Source of the DNA: Paraburkholderia diazotrophica
GTDB lineage: Bacteria; Pseudomonadota; Gammaproteobacteria; Burkholderiales; Burkholderiaceae
Assembly (NCBI RefSeq): GCF_900108945.1
Contig: NZ_FNYE01000026.1
Coordinates: forward strand, 57,914-121,913
Length of the DNA stretch: 64,000 bases
Direction of reading: 5' to 3'
A program made the translations under genes and the position numbers. A model generated the notes under the pieces. That model was not told the origin of the DNA and made no database searches. It worked only from the letters and a program-made list of their open reading frames with translations. This document shows positions 53,299-61,133 of this stretch, in pieces; positions within the stretch are counted from its first letter, which is position 1, and every line of letters begins with the position of its first letter.

Positions 53299-54859
53299 TG
53301 CACACCTCCAGACGGCAACGCGCCGTCAGCTCAAGCAGAATACTTTCATCCGGGAATCGAAACTTCTCGAGAATCCTCTCGCGTCCCTTCCCAACGGATA
53401 TCGCCAACTCTCTACCCGGCGGCAGGCTGCCGCGTGGGAAGACGTGTACGTCGACAAGCGAGACGAATGCAGCGTCGAGTCGTATTACCGCGAGAAGATG
53501 GGGGGACGAGCGAAGCGGCCAGCGCACTTTCCAACGCGGACTTCGACAATCGTAGTGACGCACGAGCCTCGCTACAAACCTGATGCTCAACTCGTTATCG
53601 ACAGTTACAGTGTCGCCATCGGCCGAAAACGTCAGTGAGTGCCCTCTGATTCGAAGTTCATCTGCGATACGCTGGACCCGTGCGTTAAGTGCCGACCGTG
53701 CCGCCCGAAACACTTCCGGAGACATGCCATGACAACCCGGCTCATAGCCGATGCGTGAGTAGGCATTGAGAATGCTTCCGAATCGCCGGGCGTATGTTTG
53801 GCCGGCGGGCAGTGACCATTCGCGGTCGATTGCCCTTTGGGTGACCTTGCCGGTCGACTGCACAAAACCCTCGAGGCTTGCGAGTAGTTTTTCGTCGCTT
53901 TGGAACCTCGTACGCCGACGGCGTATGTCCTGTGCAGCTTCAAACATCGACGGGGCAACGACTGCTTCAAATGCATTTGGCGAGCGAACCCATTCGGTCT
54001 CTGGATTTCGCTTCCAGCTCGCGTTGAGTTTGGTAGAGGTGCGACCATAGATGTTCGTTCCGGCATATTTCTCGTTGTTGAGAATGTTGCCAACCAGCTG
54101 AGCGCTCCACTTGCCTCCGCGCGCGTTGCAGATGCCGAATGCGTTGAGTCGCTTTGCGATTCTGCAAGGACCGACGCGTTGTTCGACGTACCATTCGAAG
54201 ATGCGACGAACAAGCGCTGTTTCGGATGGAGTGCCTGGGACTACTATGACGCGGTCTGTTTGCAAACTCTTTCGTTCGAGGTCCTTGAGTGGTCCTTTGA
54301 CCTGGCGTGCAGAATTGACCAGTATCCGCTGTAGTCCAAAGCCGGCGGACGAACCTTGCCAGAAACCTCGTTCGGCGAGCCTGCATTGTCCAGCGAACAC
54401 TTTACGCGACAGTTCACGGCTGTATTCGCCAGCCATGGCGCGCTTGAACGCCTTCAGGAGACTGGAGGCAGGGGTGCCGTCATTGTTAAAGCTCTCTTCG
54501 CAGTACAGCACCTGCACACCTGCCTGCCGGCACACGTACTCGTAGTGGGCGCTTTCGTCAACGTCCTGAAACCGTCCCCATCTGCTGACATCAAATACAA
54601 GCACCAGTTCGAATCCTCTGTCTGGACTATGGACGTCTGCGAGCAATTGTTGTAGGCCCGCGCGGCCGTGCAAAGTCACTCCGCTCTTTCCGGCATCCTC
54701 GTACGTTGCGACGATTTCGATGTTCTTACGCGTGGCAAACTCTGAAATAGCGAGCTTCTGATTTTCGGGGGAATACTTCTGATAGTCGGTCGACATGCGG
54801 ATATGCTGGGCCGCACGATGTACGCTTGACGACGGGGGATACTGCGACACCCTGGACAT
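53270..54859 (-). CDS. Large serine recombinase (module B, first gene)
   Basis: The 529-aa paralogue of the 49080 protein places the nucleophile at the same residue (RMSTDYQKYSPENQ, Ser23) and keeps the catalytic VFDVSRWGRFQDVDES. The Recombinase domain includes GFWQGSSAGFGLQRILVN, LVRRIFEWYVEQRVGPCRIA and NILNNEKYAGTNIYGR. The C-terminal part again lacks zinc-ribbon Cys pairs and has a helix-turn-helix/HNH-associated-like segment (GKVTQRAIDREWSLPAGQTY, RRFGSILNAYSRIGYEP). An upstream in-frame TTG at 54913 lies within the -35 region of the promoter, so ATG 54859 with GGGG upstream is the logical start. Confidence 0.9.
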   Translation of the reverse strand: MSRVSQYPPSSSVHRAAQHIRMSTDYQKYSPENQKLAISEFATRKNIEIVATYEDAGKSGVTLHGRAGLQQLLADVHSPDRGFELVLVFDVSRWGRFQDVDESAHYEYVCRQAGVQVLYCEESFNNDGTPASSLLKAFKRAMAGEYSRELSRKVFAGQCRLAERGFWQGSSAGFGLQRILVNSARQVKGPLKDLERKSLQTDRVIVVPGTPSETALVRRIFEWYVEQRVGPCRIAKRLNAFGICNARGGKWSAQLVGNILNNEKYAGTNIYGRTSTKLNASWKRNPETEWVRSPNAFEAVVAPSMFEAAQDIRRRRTRFQSDEKLLASLEGFVQSTGKVTQRAIDREWSLPAGQTYARRFGSILNAYSRIGYEPGCHGMSPEVFRAARSALNARVQRIADELRIRGHSLTFSADGDTVTVDNELSIRFVARLVRHYDCRSPRWKVRWPLRSSPHLLAVIRLDAAFVSLVDVHVFPRGSLPPGRELAISVGKGRERILEKFRFPDESILLELTARCRLEVCNGRPISATG

Positions 54860-54886
54860 TGCAGCCCCGGACGGAAGTAGTGCTGC

Positions 54887-54919
54887 TTTATTGATAGGTT
54901 GCTGGAATTTCAAGTCAAG
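54887..54919 (-). promoter_or_regulatory. Promoter of module B, motif shared with module A
   Basis: On the minus strand CTTGACTT is followed after 15 bases by TATCAATAAA, the same elements and spacing as at 50691-50723. The identity is limited to these blocks plus a GCT in the spacer. The plus-strand dehalogenase gene starts 71 bases away on the other side. Confidence 0.7.
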
Positions 54920-54989
54920 CGTTGCTGACGAAAGTCACCAAAAATTCACGACGCGAGAGCAAACAACTCCATTACATGGAGCGACAAGC

Positions 54990-55748
54990 ATGGGTAGCGC
55001 TAGTGACAGTGGTATCAAAGCACTTGTGTTTGACGTCTTCGGGACCGTTGTCGACTGGAGGAATGGCGTCGCCCGAGAGGTAGCCCCTTTCATAGCGTCG
55101 CAGAAGCTGACTGTCGACCGGTTTAAGTTCGCCGATGCCTGGCGACGGGAATATGTACCGGCCATGGCGGAAGTCCGTGCCGGCAATCGCGGATTTGTGC
55201 GACTCGATGTATTACATCGGGAGAACCTCGAGAAGGTGCTAACGGGATTGGGCATCGACCCTCAATCCATACCGGCGGCGTCGCTCGACGAACTCAACCT
55301 CGCCTGGCACAAGCTGGACCCTTGGCCTGATGCGGTACCCGGGCTCAGCCGGTTGAAAGAGCGATTCATTATTGCGCCCTTGTCGAACGGAAACATACGT
55401 CTCATGCTGGATATAGCCAAGCGCGCTGGTATTCCTTGGGACGCCATCCTTGGGGCCGAAGTCGTTCGCATGTACAAACCCGCGCCTTCTGTCTATCTCG
55501 ATACGGCGGAACTGCTTTCGATTGAACCAGCGGAGCTGTGTATGGTGGCTGCCCACAACGATGACCTAAAGGCCGCAAAGGCGTGTGGGCTGAAGACGGC
55601 GTTTGTTTCGCGTCCTCGCGAGCACGGTGAAGCGCAAACCAAAGACCTGTTTGCAGAAGGCCAATGGGATTTTGTCGCGAGTTCGTTCATCGAGCTCGCG
55701 GACATGATGCTGGTGGGGGAGAGCCAGCGGTTGCCACCAGCCAGTTGA
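54990..55748 (+). CDS. Haloacid dehalogenase, type II (L-2-haloacid dehalogenase family)
   Basis: The 252-aa HAD protein starts at ATG 54990 (GGAGCG upstream). The nucleophile motif ALVFDVFGTVVDWRNGV (Asp15) carries the type II pattern; then come FIIAPLSNGNIRLML (motif II Ser-Asn), RMYKPAPSVYLDTAELL (motif III Lys) and CMVAAHNDDLKAAKACGLKT (motif IV). This set fits (S)-2-haloacid dehalogenases, which hydrolyse 2-haloalkanoic acids to 2-hydroxy acids, though some members have other substrates. It is divergent from module B of the island and could be cargo. Confidence 0.87.
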   Translation: MGSASDSGIKALVFDVFGTVVDWRNGVAREVAPFIASQKLTVDRFKFADAWRREYVPAMAEVRAGNRGFVRLDVLHRENLEKVLTGLGIDPQSIPAASLDELNLAWHKLDPWPDAVPGLSRLKERFIIAPLSNGNIRLMLDIAKRAGIPWDAILGAEVVRMYKPAPSVYLDTAELLSIEPAELCMVAAHNDDLKAAKACGLKTAFVSRPREHGEAQTKDLFAEGQWDFVASSFIELADMMLVGESQRLPPAS

Positions 55749-55788
55749 GTCGCTGGCGCCTCAGACCCAGAACCGTTAGCAGTACAAG

Positions 55789-56177
55789 TCAACTTCGCTC
55801 GATCCATGTTCTTCGCGGGATAGATTTGCACAGGGGCGGACCCGTTTCAGCTACGGATCTGCGCGGACTTGCCAAGACACGGCGTTCGCGCTTCTCACAC
55901 TGGCTCTTTCTTTGGGCGATATGCTTGTACGCGCGGCGGGTGACGTTGTCCAGTCGCACCAGAGCGTCGACAAGCCACTGTAAATGAGCGGGCCAGTCGG
56001 CCTCGCTTGCGATGTCAAAACCGAGCTTGCTGGTGCCAAAACGCTTGGCATCGTTCATCGTCGCGAGTTGCGCACGCATCGCCTTGGTGGTTATGCGTGG
56101 CTCAGGCCGTCGGGCAGCGTCGCACCGGCGGGCGTGTGGCCGGGCTGAGCCGGCGCGGTGCGCACGCGTCGTGCCAT
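55789..56177 (-). pseudogene. Possible frameshifted small gene
   Basis: ATG 56177 has a very good ribosome binding site (AAAGGAACCTGA, 6 bases) but its frame closes after 28 codons (MARRVRTAPAQPGHTPAGAT...). In the next frame a protein-like reading continues without a stop for over 95 codons (ITTKAMRAQLATMNDAKRFG, SEADWPAHLQWLVDALVRLD, NVTRRAYKHIAQRK). One base change near 56100 would join them. I do not recognise the family. Confidence 0.35.
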
Positions 56178-56589
56178 TCAGGTTCCTTTAAAACAGGATG
56201 AGAATGTCGCGGCGGGCTGTCGGTGTCGATGTTAATTGACGCTGGCAAGGGTAGCGCGTCAATCAGTCTGCGGGACGTACGCGTGACTTGACGGTGACGC
56301 TCACCTGCCAAGTCGTGCGAGGACGCCAGATTCCCGCCATGTCAGTCTCACGCGGTAGCGTGCAGATGCGCACATGGTGCGGATGGGGTCCCGCGCAGAC
56401 CCGCACGTGCTAACGGTGTCAAAAGGCGGACAGGATTCTGCCGGATTGCTCCGTGAGGGTGCAGCGCAACCGGTTCAGGCCGACCCATCTTTATGCGCGG
56501 TCGTCTCTCCTTTGTGGCGCGAAGGCGCATCGGTCGGCAACCAGATGCCCTTCGGTGTGCTTCCCGTCGCACACCATGCGAACCATATG
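56178..56589. other. Intergenic stretch beside tRNA-Lys
   Basis: No supported gene is seen. A TTTTAAAGGA patch near 56185 belongs to the putative pseudogene start; short frames on both strands lack ribosome binding sites. No copy of the tRNA-Lys 3' end was found at the far side of the island. Confidence 0.5.
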
Positions 56590-56624
56590 CGCAAAAGAAA
56601 AAGGGCTTGCATCTGCAGGCCCTT
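56590..56624 (-). terminator. Intrinsic terminator of tRNA-Lys
   Basis: On the minus strand an 11-bp stem (AAGGGC-C-TGCA / TGCA-A-GCCCTT, one imperfect pair) with a two-base loop is followed by TTTTTCTTTT. It lies about 20 bases after the tRNA end. Confidence 0.85.
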
Positions 56625-56644
56625 GATCTCGCTCTGGTAATCTT

Positions 56645-56720
56645 TGGTAGGCCGTACTGGATTCGAACCAGTGACCAACGGATTAAAAGTCCGCTGCTCT
56701 ACCAGCTGAGCTAACGACCC
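56645..56720 (-). tRNA. tRNA-Lys (anticodon UUU)
   Basis: The 76-base gene folds as a full cloverleaf: acceptor GGGTCGT/ACGGCCT, D arm GCTC..GAGC, anticodon arm GCGGA-CTTTTAA-TCCGT with anticodon TTT, and T arm ACTGG-TTCGAAT-CCAGT. The CCA end is encoded. The first acceptor pair is G-U rather than G-C. It is the last element on the minus strand after cpoB. Confidence 0.97.
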
Positions 56721-56811
56721 GAAAGAGAAGCGAAATTATATCGGCGAGGGCGGGGACTGTCAACAATGCGCCGAGCAAACCGGCCGCCGACGGGCAGTCC
56801 GAAAAGCAAAA

Positions 56812-56850
56812 GCCCAAAAACGAAAAGCCCGAAACGGCTAAGTTCCGGGC
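56812..56850 (-). terminator. Intrinsic terminator of the Tol-Pal operon
   Basis: On the minus strand GCCCGGAAC/GTTTCGGGC (one G-T pair) with a six-base loop is followed by TTTTCGTTTTT. It lies ~107 bases past the cpoB stop and ahead of tRNA-Lys. Confidence 0.8.
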
Positions 56851-56956
56851 CTTTCGGCGAGAGGCACGCGTATCGGTTATCGAACCTCGACACTGCGTGA
56901 TTTACGGCATCTACATCCAGCAAGCGGGCGCCAGGCGCGAACCGGACGCCGCAAGA

Positions 56957-57706
56957 TCACTTGATCTGCGAAAGCTTGCTTTGCGCAGACTGTGCGACAT
57001 CTGAGCCGCCGTATTGCGCGACGATCTGCTCGAGCGTCTTTCGGGCGGCGGCCTTCTGCCCTTGTTCGAGCTGATTGTTCGCGATTGCCAGCAAGGCTTC
57101 AGGCGCGCGCGGATGCTGCGGATACTTCTGCACGACGCCTTGCCAGACGGCCGTCGAGCCCTTGTAGTCGCGCAGCGCATACAGCGCGTTGCCGAGCCAG
57201 TACTGCGCCGTCGGCTGATACGGGCTTTGCGGGTACTTCGCGATAAAGCTGCGGAACGATGCCGCCGCATTCTTGAAGTCCCCGTTGCGGAACTGCTGCG
57301 AAGCCGCGTTGAACGACTCCGTTTCACCGGGCTGCACGGTGCCCTGGACGCCATCGACCGTCTGTTGCTGCGGCTCGAACTTCTTCAGACGACCGTCGAG
57401 GTCGGTGTAGTAGTCCTTCTGCTGCTTTTGCAACGTGGCGAGCTGATTGGCGAGGTCTTCGTTCTGCCCACGCAGCGTCGCGACCTGCTGGTTCAGCTGG
57501 TCGAGACGGTTGGATTGATCGAGGATCGTGCGTTGAGCCGCCGACAGCTGGCTCGACAGACTATCAGTCTTGCTGCGCAGATCGAGGATCGCCTGGCGAG
57601 CCTGATCGTCGTCGAACATGCCTGCGTGAGCGGGCAGGGCCATCGCGGCCGTCCCTGCGACGCAAGCGGCTGCGGCCATGCGCAGCCAGGAGAAACGGTG
57701 CGTCAT
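56957..57706 (-). CDS. cpoB: Cell division coordinator CpoB (YbgF)
   Basis: The 249-aa periplasmic protein has a signal peptide ending near ALPAHAG, an N-terminal coiled coil (RSKTDSLSSQLSAAQRTILD, LNQQVATLRGQNEDLANQLA), and C-terminal TPR repeats (ESFNAASQQFRNGDFKNAAA, YQPTAQYWLGNALYALRDYK, RAPEALLAIANNQLEQGQKA). CpoB binds TolA and links outer-membrane constriction to septal peptidoglycan synthesis. ATG 57706 is preceded by AGGTGG; a GTG at 57718 is also possible. It is the last gene of the operon. Confidence 0.95.
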   Translation of the reverse strand: MTHRFSWLRMAAAACVAGTAAMALPAHAGMFDDDQARQAILDLRSKTDSLSSQLSAAQRTILDQSNRLDQLNQQVATLRGQNEDLANQLATLQKQQKDYYTDLDGRLKKFEPQQQTVDGVQGTVQPGETESFNAASQQFRNGDFKNAAASFRSFIAKYPQSPYQPTAQYWLGNALYALRDYKGSTAVWQGVVQKYPQHPRAPEALLAIANNQLEQGQKAAARKTLEQIVAQYGGSDVAQSAQSKLSQIK

Positions 57707-57721
57707 ACGGCTTGCCACCTA

Positions 57722-58228
57722 TTACTGTTGATAGACGAGGTCGGCGCGGCGGTTCTGTGCCCACGACGCTTCGTCATGACCCGATGCCACCGGCTTTTCC
57801 TTGCCGAGGCTCACGGCTTCCATTTCCGAATCCGAAACGCCCTGCAGCGACAGCGCGCGGCGGACGGCTTCAGCACGCTTCTGGCCGAGTGCCAGGTTGT
57901 ACTCGCTCGTGCCGCGCTCGTCCGTGTTGCCCTGGATCAGAATGTGACGCTGCGGATGGCCCTTCAGGTACTGTCCGTGTTGCTGCAGCAGCGGCTGGTA
58001 GTCGTCCTTGACCGAGTAGCTGTCGAAATCGAAATAGATGCTGCGTTTCGCGAGCGGGCTGTTCGGATCGTTCAACGGATCGACGTTCACCGTGGCGACA
58101 TCGTTCGGGTTGGGTTGCGCGCCTGCGCCGCCCTTGTTGGCGTTCTCGTCGAGCTTGACGCCCGAATGACAGGCAGCCAGCGCGCCGACCATGGTCACGG
58201 CAAATGCGATTCGAAGTTTGGACATCAT
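57722..58228 (-). CDS. pal: Peptidoglycan-associated lipoprotein Pal
   Basis: The 168-aa protein has a lipoprotein signal with lipobox LAAC (Cys20), a short linker rich in Asn/Gly/Pro, and an OmpA-like C-terminal domain: SIYFDFDSYSVKDDY, HILIQGNTDERGTSEYNLAL, GQKRAEAVRRAL and WAQNRRADLVY. Asp and Arg of the peptidoglycan-binding site are present. It anchors the outer membrane to peptidoglycan and cycles with TolB. The ATG follows GGAGAG. Confidence 0.97.
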   Translation of the reverse strand: MMSKLRIAFAVTMVGALAACHSGVKLDENANKGGAGAQPNPNDVATVNVDPLNDPNSPLAKRSIYFDFDSYSVKDDYQPLLQQHGQYLKGHPQRHILIQGNTDERGTSEYNLALGQKRAEAVRRALSLQGVSDSEMEAVSLGKEKPVASGHDEASWAQNRRADLVYQQ

Positions 58229-58247
58229 GCTTCACTCTCCTTGTGTG

Positions 58248-59540
58248 TTATTGCATAAACGGGCCCCAGGAAGGCTCGCGTACGCTGCCCCCCTGAACGG
58301 ACAGGACCTGCCGCGTACGACCGTCGGTCGAAACTGCGGCCAACACGCCACGGCCGTTCACCTGAGTGGCGTAAAGAATGTACTGACCATTCGCCGCGAA
58401 GCTCGGCGATTCGTCATGTGTCGTATCGGTGAGCGCCGTCGCGACGCCAGACTGCAGATCCTGGATGTACAGCTTGAAGCCCCCACCCGTGCGCGAGATG
58501 TATGCGAGTTGCTTACCGTCTGCGCTCACGCGCGGACTCGTATTGTAGTTCCCGCTGAATGTCACGCGCTGCGCGCCGCCCGAGCCTTCGCCGCTGGCGG
58601 GCATCTTGTAGATTTGCGGCTGGCCGCCGCGGTCGCTGGTGAAATAGATCCACTGACCGTCGGGAGAGTACGACGGCTCGGTATCGATCGAGGTGCCTTG
58701 TGTCAGACGACGCAGGCCGCTGCCGTCGGCGTTGACGGCGAAAATCTGCGTATTGCCGGTGCGCGACAGGGCAACGGCGAGCGTGCGGCCGTCAGGCGAC
58801 CATGCGGGCGCACTGTTGTTGCCCTTCTGATCGGACACGACGACGCGGCGGCCCGTCGGCAGATCGTGGATGTAGACGATCGGCTTCTTCTTTTCGAACG
58901 ACACGTACGCGACCTTCGTGCCGTCCGGCGACCAGGCGGGCGAAATGATCGGCTCCGGGCTGGAGAGCGCGATATGCGCGTCCTGGCCGTCCGAATCCGA
59001 AATCTGCAGCTGGTAACGGCCGCCCGTCTTGATCACATACGACAGGCGCGTCGCGAACACGCCACGGCCGCCCATCAACTTCGCGTAGATATAGTCTGCG
59101 ATCTTGTGCGCGCTCATGCGCAGGCCGCTTTCCGGACTGGTCAGCTCGAGGCCGCCGAGGTTCTGCTGCTTGACGGTGTCGTACAGCTTGAAGCGCACCT
59201 GGTACTGGCCGTTCGGCAGACGCGTGACGCTGCCCGCAACGAACGCATCAGCGCCCTTGGCCTTCCACGCGCCCAGATCGACCGAATCGCCTTCCGAAAC
59301 GGGCGTGCCGCCGGCGTCGATGTTGGTGAATTTACCGCTACGCTGAAGGTCCTGGCGGACGATCGCGCTGATCTGCTGAGAAGAATTTGCCTCGTTGGCG
59401 AAATTGGCCGTGGCAATCGGGAACTGGGTGGACCCTACGCCCGTCACGAGGACGTTGAGTTGTGCATGGGCGGCACCGCCGGCGGCGATCAGGCACGACG
59501 CTACGAGCGCTCGCAGGCCTAGCTTGGTCATCAAACTCAT
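58248..59540 (-). CDS. tolB: Tol-Pal system protein TolB
   Basis: The 430-aa periplasmic protein has a signal peptide (LRALVASCLIAAGGAAHAQ), an N-terminal alpha/beta domain that contacts TolA, and a six-bladed WD40-like beta-propeller with repeated PAWSPDGTKVAY, APAWSPDGRTLAV, EPSYSPDGQWIYFTSDRGG and SPRVSADGKQLAYISR units that binds Pal. Length is normal. It is separated from tolA by 126 bases that contain a strong hairpin. ATG 59540 is used; a second in-frame ATG lies nine bases later. Confidence 0.96.
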   Translation of the reverse strand: MSLMTKLGLRALVASCLIAAGGAAHAQLNVLVTGVGSTQFPIATANFANEANSSQQISAIVRQDLQRSGKFTNIDAGGTPVSEGDSVDLGAWKAKGADAFVAGSVTRLPNGQYQVRFKLYDTVKQQNLGGLELTSPESGLRMSAHKIADYIYAKLMGGRGVFATRLSYVIKTGGRYQLQISDSDGQDAHIALSSPEPIISPAWSPDGTKVAYVSFEKKKPIVYIHDLPTGRRVVVSDQKGNNSAPAWSPDGRTLAVALSRTGNTQIFAVNADGSGLRRLTQGTSIDTEPSYSPDGQWIYFTSDRGGQPQIYKMPASGEGSGGAQRVTFSGNYNTSPRVSADGKQLAYISRTGGGFKLYIQDLQSGVATALTDTTHDESPSFAANGQYILYATQVNGRGVLAAVSTDGRTRQVLSVQGGSVREPSWGPFMQ

Positions 59541-59616
59541 TCTGTATAGATTCCCCAAAAACGAATTTCTAACACTCCAGGATTACAAACAGACCGCCAT
59601 ACGCAGAATTCGTTCC

Positions 59617-59645
59617 CGGTCGCCCGCCTGTAAGGCGGGCGGACC
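59617..59645. other. Strong hairpin in the tolA-tolB spacer
   Basis: CGCCCGCC - TGTAA - GGCGGGCG is a perfect 8-bp stem, extended by GGT/ACC with a bulge. No T-run follows on either strand, so it is unlikely to be a full terminator. An mRNA processing or stability element is plausible. Confidence 0.5.
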
Positions 59646-59666
59646 GTTCGACGCGGTTCAACGCAT

Positions 59667-60680
59667 TCAGGCGGCCGGACGCAGTGTGATCGTAAAGCTC
59701 GCGGGCGTCTTGCCGTTGACGTCTTGCGGCATCGGGTCCGAGCGCTGGACGGCGCGCAACGCAGCGTCGTCCCATGCCGAGTTGCCGCTGCTGCGCGTGA
59801 CGGTCGCGCTCAGCAACGTGCCCGTCGGCGCGCAGCGGACGGCAACCACGGTTTCGAGGCCCGCCGTGTCACCCGACCAGACGATGTTCGGACGCACGCG
59901 GCGCTGCACCTTCTCGGCATAGCCTGGCGACGCGGCGTTGCCGCCCGCACCGCTGCCCGTGCCGCCCTTCGCCAGACCGTTGCCCGTCGAGCCTTCGCCG
60001 CCTGCCATACCCTGCATCGCGGCGAGACGCTCGCGGCGCTCCGCGTCGAGCTTCTTCGCGGCTTCGGCTTGCGCCTGTGCCTTGGCCTTCGCGGCTTTCG
60101 CCGCCTCAGCCTTGGCCTGTGCTTCGGCCTGGGCCTGCTTCGCTTGCTGTTCCTTCTGCTGCTCTTCCTGCTGCCTCTTCAACTGATCCTGCTTCTGCTG
60201 CGCCAGTTGCTGCTGCTTCAACCTTTCGGCTTGCTGCTGTTGCTGCTGCTGCTTGAGCTTCGCGGCCGCGGCGGCTGCCGCCTGATCGGCGGCCAGCTGC
60301 TGCTGGCGTTTCGCTTCCGCTTCCTGCTGGGCCTGCAATCTCTGCTGACGCTGCTGCTCGGCGAGCTCTGCCTGACGCTGGGCTTCCTGCTGTTTACGCT
60401 TCTTTTCCTGCAGCGCGATGTCAGCCTCTTCGTCGTTGACCTGCGGCGCGGGCTTCACGGGCGCAGGCGGCGGCGGGGCGGGGCGCGGCGCCGGCGTATC
60501 CGGCACCTGCGTCCACAGTTCGGCTTCCGCGCCCGCGGGCGTGCTGTTCTGCCAGTGGATGCCGTGATACAGGAAGAACCCGAGAAGCACGTGCATCAGC
60601 GCGGCGAGCGCGAACGCGCGCCCCGTGCCGCGCTCGCGCGGCGGCTGCAGCGGATAGACGTTTTTCGGTCGGCGGATCAT
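59667..60680 (-). CDS. tolA: Cell envelope protein TolA
   Basis: The 337-aa protein has a short cytoplasmic N-terminus, one TM helix (RAFALAALMHVLLGFFLYHG), a Pro-rich segment, and a long Ala/Gln/Lys/Glu helix (residues ~80-225) of periplasm-spanning type. The C-terminal domain follows (YAEKVQRRVRPNIVWSGDTA, VAVRCAPTGTLLSATVTRSS, WDDAALRAVQRSDPMPQDV). It couples the TolQ/R motor to TolB-Pal in the outer membrane. The start overlaps tolR by four bases. The CAG/CTG-rich DNA here encodes the helix and is not a separate repeat element. Confidence 0.95.
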   Translation of the reverse strand: MIRRPKNVYPLQPPRERGTGRAFALAALMHVLLGFFLYHGIHWQNSTPAGAEAELWTQVPDTPAPRPAPPPPAPVKPAPQVNDEEADIALQEKKRKQQEAQRQAELAEQQRQQRLQAQQEAEAKRQQQLAADQAAAAAAAKLKQQQQQQQAERLKQQQLAQQKQDQLKRQQEEQQKEQQAKQAQAEAQAKAEAAKAAKAKAQAQAEAAKKLDAERRERLAAMQGMAGGEGSTGNGLAKGGTGSGAGGNAASPGYAEKVQRRVRPNIVWSGDTAGLETVVAVRCAPTGTLLSATVTRSSGNSAWDDAALRAVQRSDPMPQDVNGKTPASFTITLRPAA

Positions 60681-61123
60681 TGCGATTTGACGAGCAGCCC
60701 AACGCGCTTGACGCCGCGAGCCTTCAGGTCGGACATCACGTTCATCACGACTTCATACTTCACGGTTTTGTCCGCGGCGATCACGACGGGCTGATCCGGA
60801 TGCGATGCCTCACGGTCGGTGACGAAGCTGCGCAGGTCGGCTTGCGACATCGTCTCCTGCTGGGTCGTGCCCGCGTCGTCCTTGTACTTGACGCTCATGT
60901 TGCCGTCCGCGCGGATATTGACGACGACGGGCGGCGTCTGCTGCTGGGGCGCGGCGCCGCCGACAGTCGGCAGGTTCACGATAGACGGCGCGACGAGCGG
61001 GGCCGTCACCATGAAGATCACGAGCAGCACGAGCATCACGTCGATGTACGGCACGACGTTGATATCGGACATCGCGCGGCGCGAGCGGCTGCCGCGCATG
61101 CTGGAACGAACTGAACCGGCCAT
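60677..61123 (-). CDS. tolR: Biopolymer transport protein TolR
   Basis: The 148-aa ExbD/TolR protein begins at ATG 61123 after AAGGAG. It has a basic N-terminus, one TM helix with the essential Asp (MSDINVVPYIDVMLVLLVIF), and the periplasmic domain (PVVIAADKTVKYEVVMNVMS, GVKRVGLLVK). Together with TolQ it uses the proton gradient to energise TolA. Position: between tolQ (10 bases upstream) and tolA (overlap). Confidence 0.96.
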   Translation of the reverse strand: MAGSVRSSMRGSRSRRAMSDINVVPYIDVMLVLLVIFMVTAPLVAPSIVNLPTVGGAAPQQQTPPVVVNIRADGNMSVKYKDDAGTTQQETMSQADLRSFVTDREASHPDQPVVIAADKTVKYEVVMNVMSDLKARGVKRVGLLVKSQ

Positions 61124-61133
61124 CGTGGACTCC

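Noticed and set aside
47290..54919. Integrated plasmid origin or partition locus
   Set aside because: ParB/RepB-like genes are present but there is no ParA, RepC or iteron array.
56375..56640. 88-codon frame beside tRNA-Lys
   Set aside because: No ribosome binding site or motif, and it runs into the tRNA terminator.
59950..60420. CAG/CTG-rich stretch that looks like a repeat element
   Set aside because: It encodes the Ala/Gln/Lys helix of TolA and needs no other explanation.
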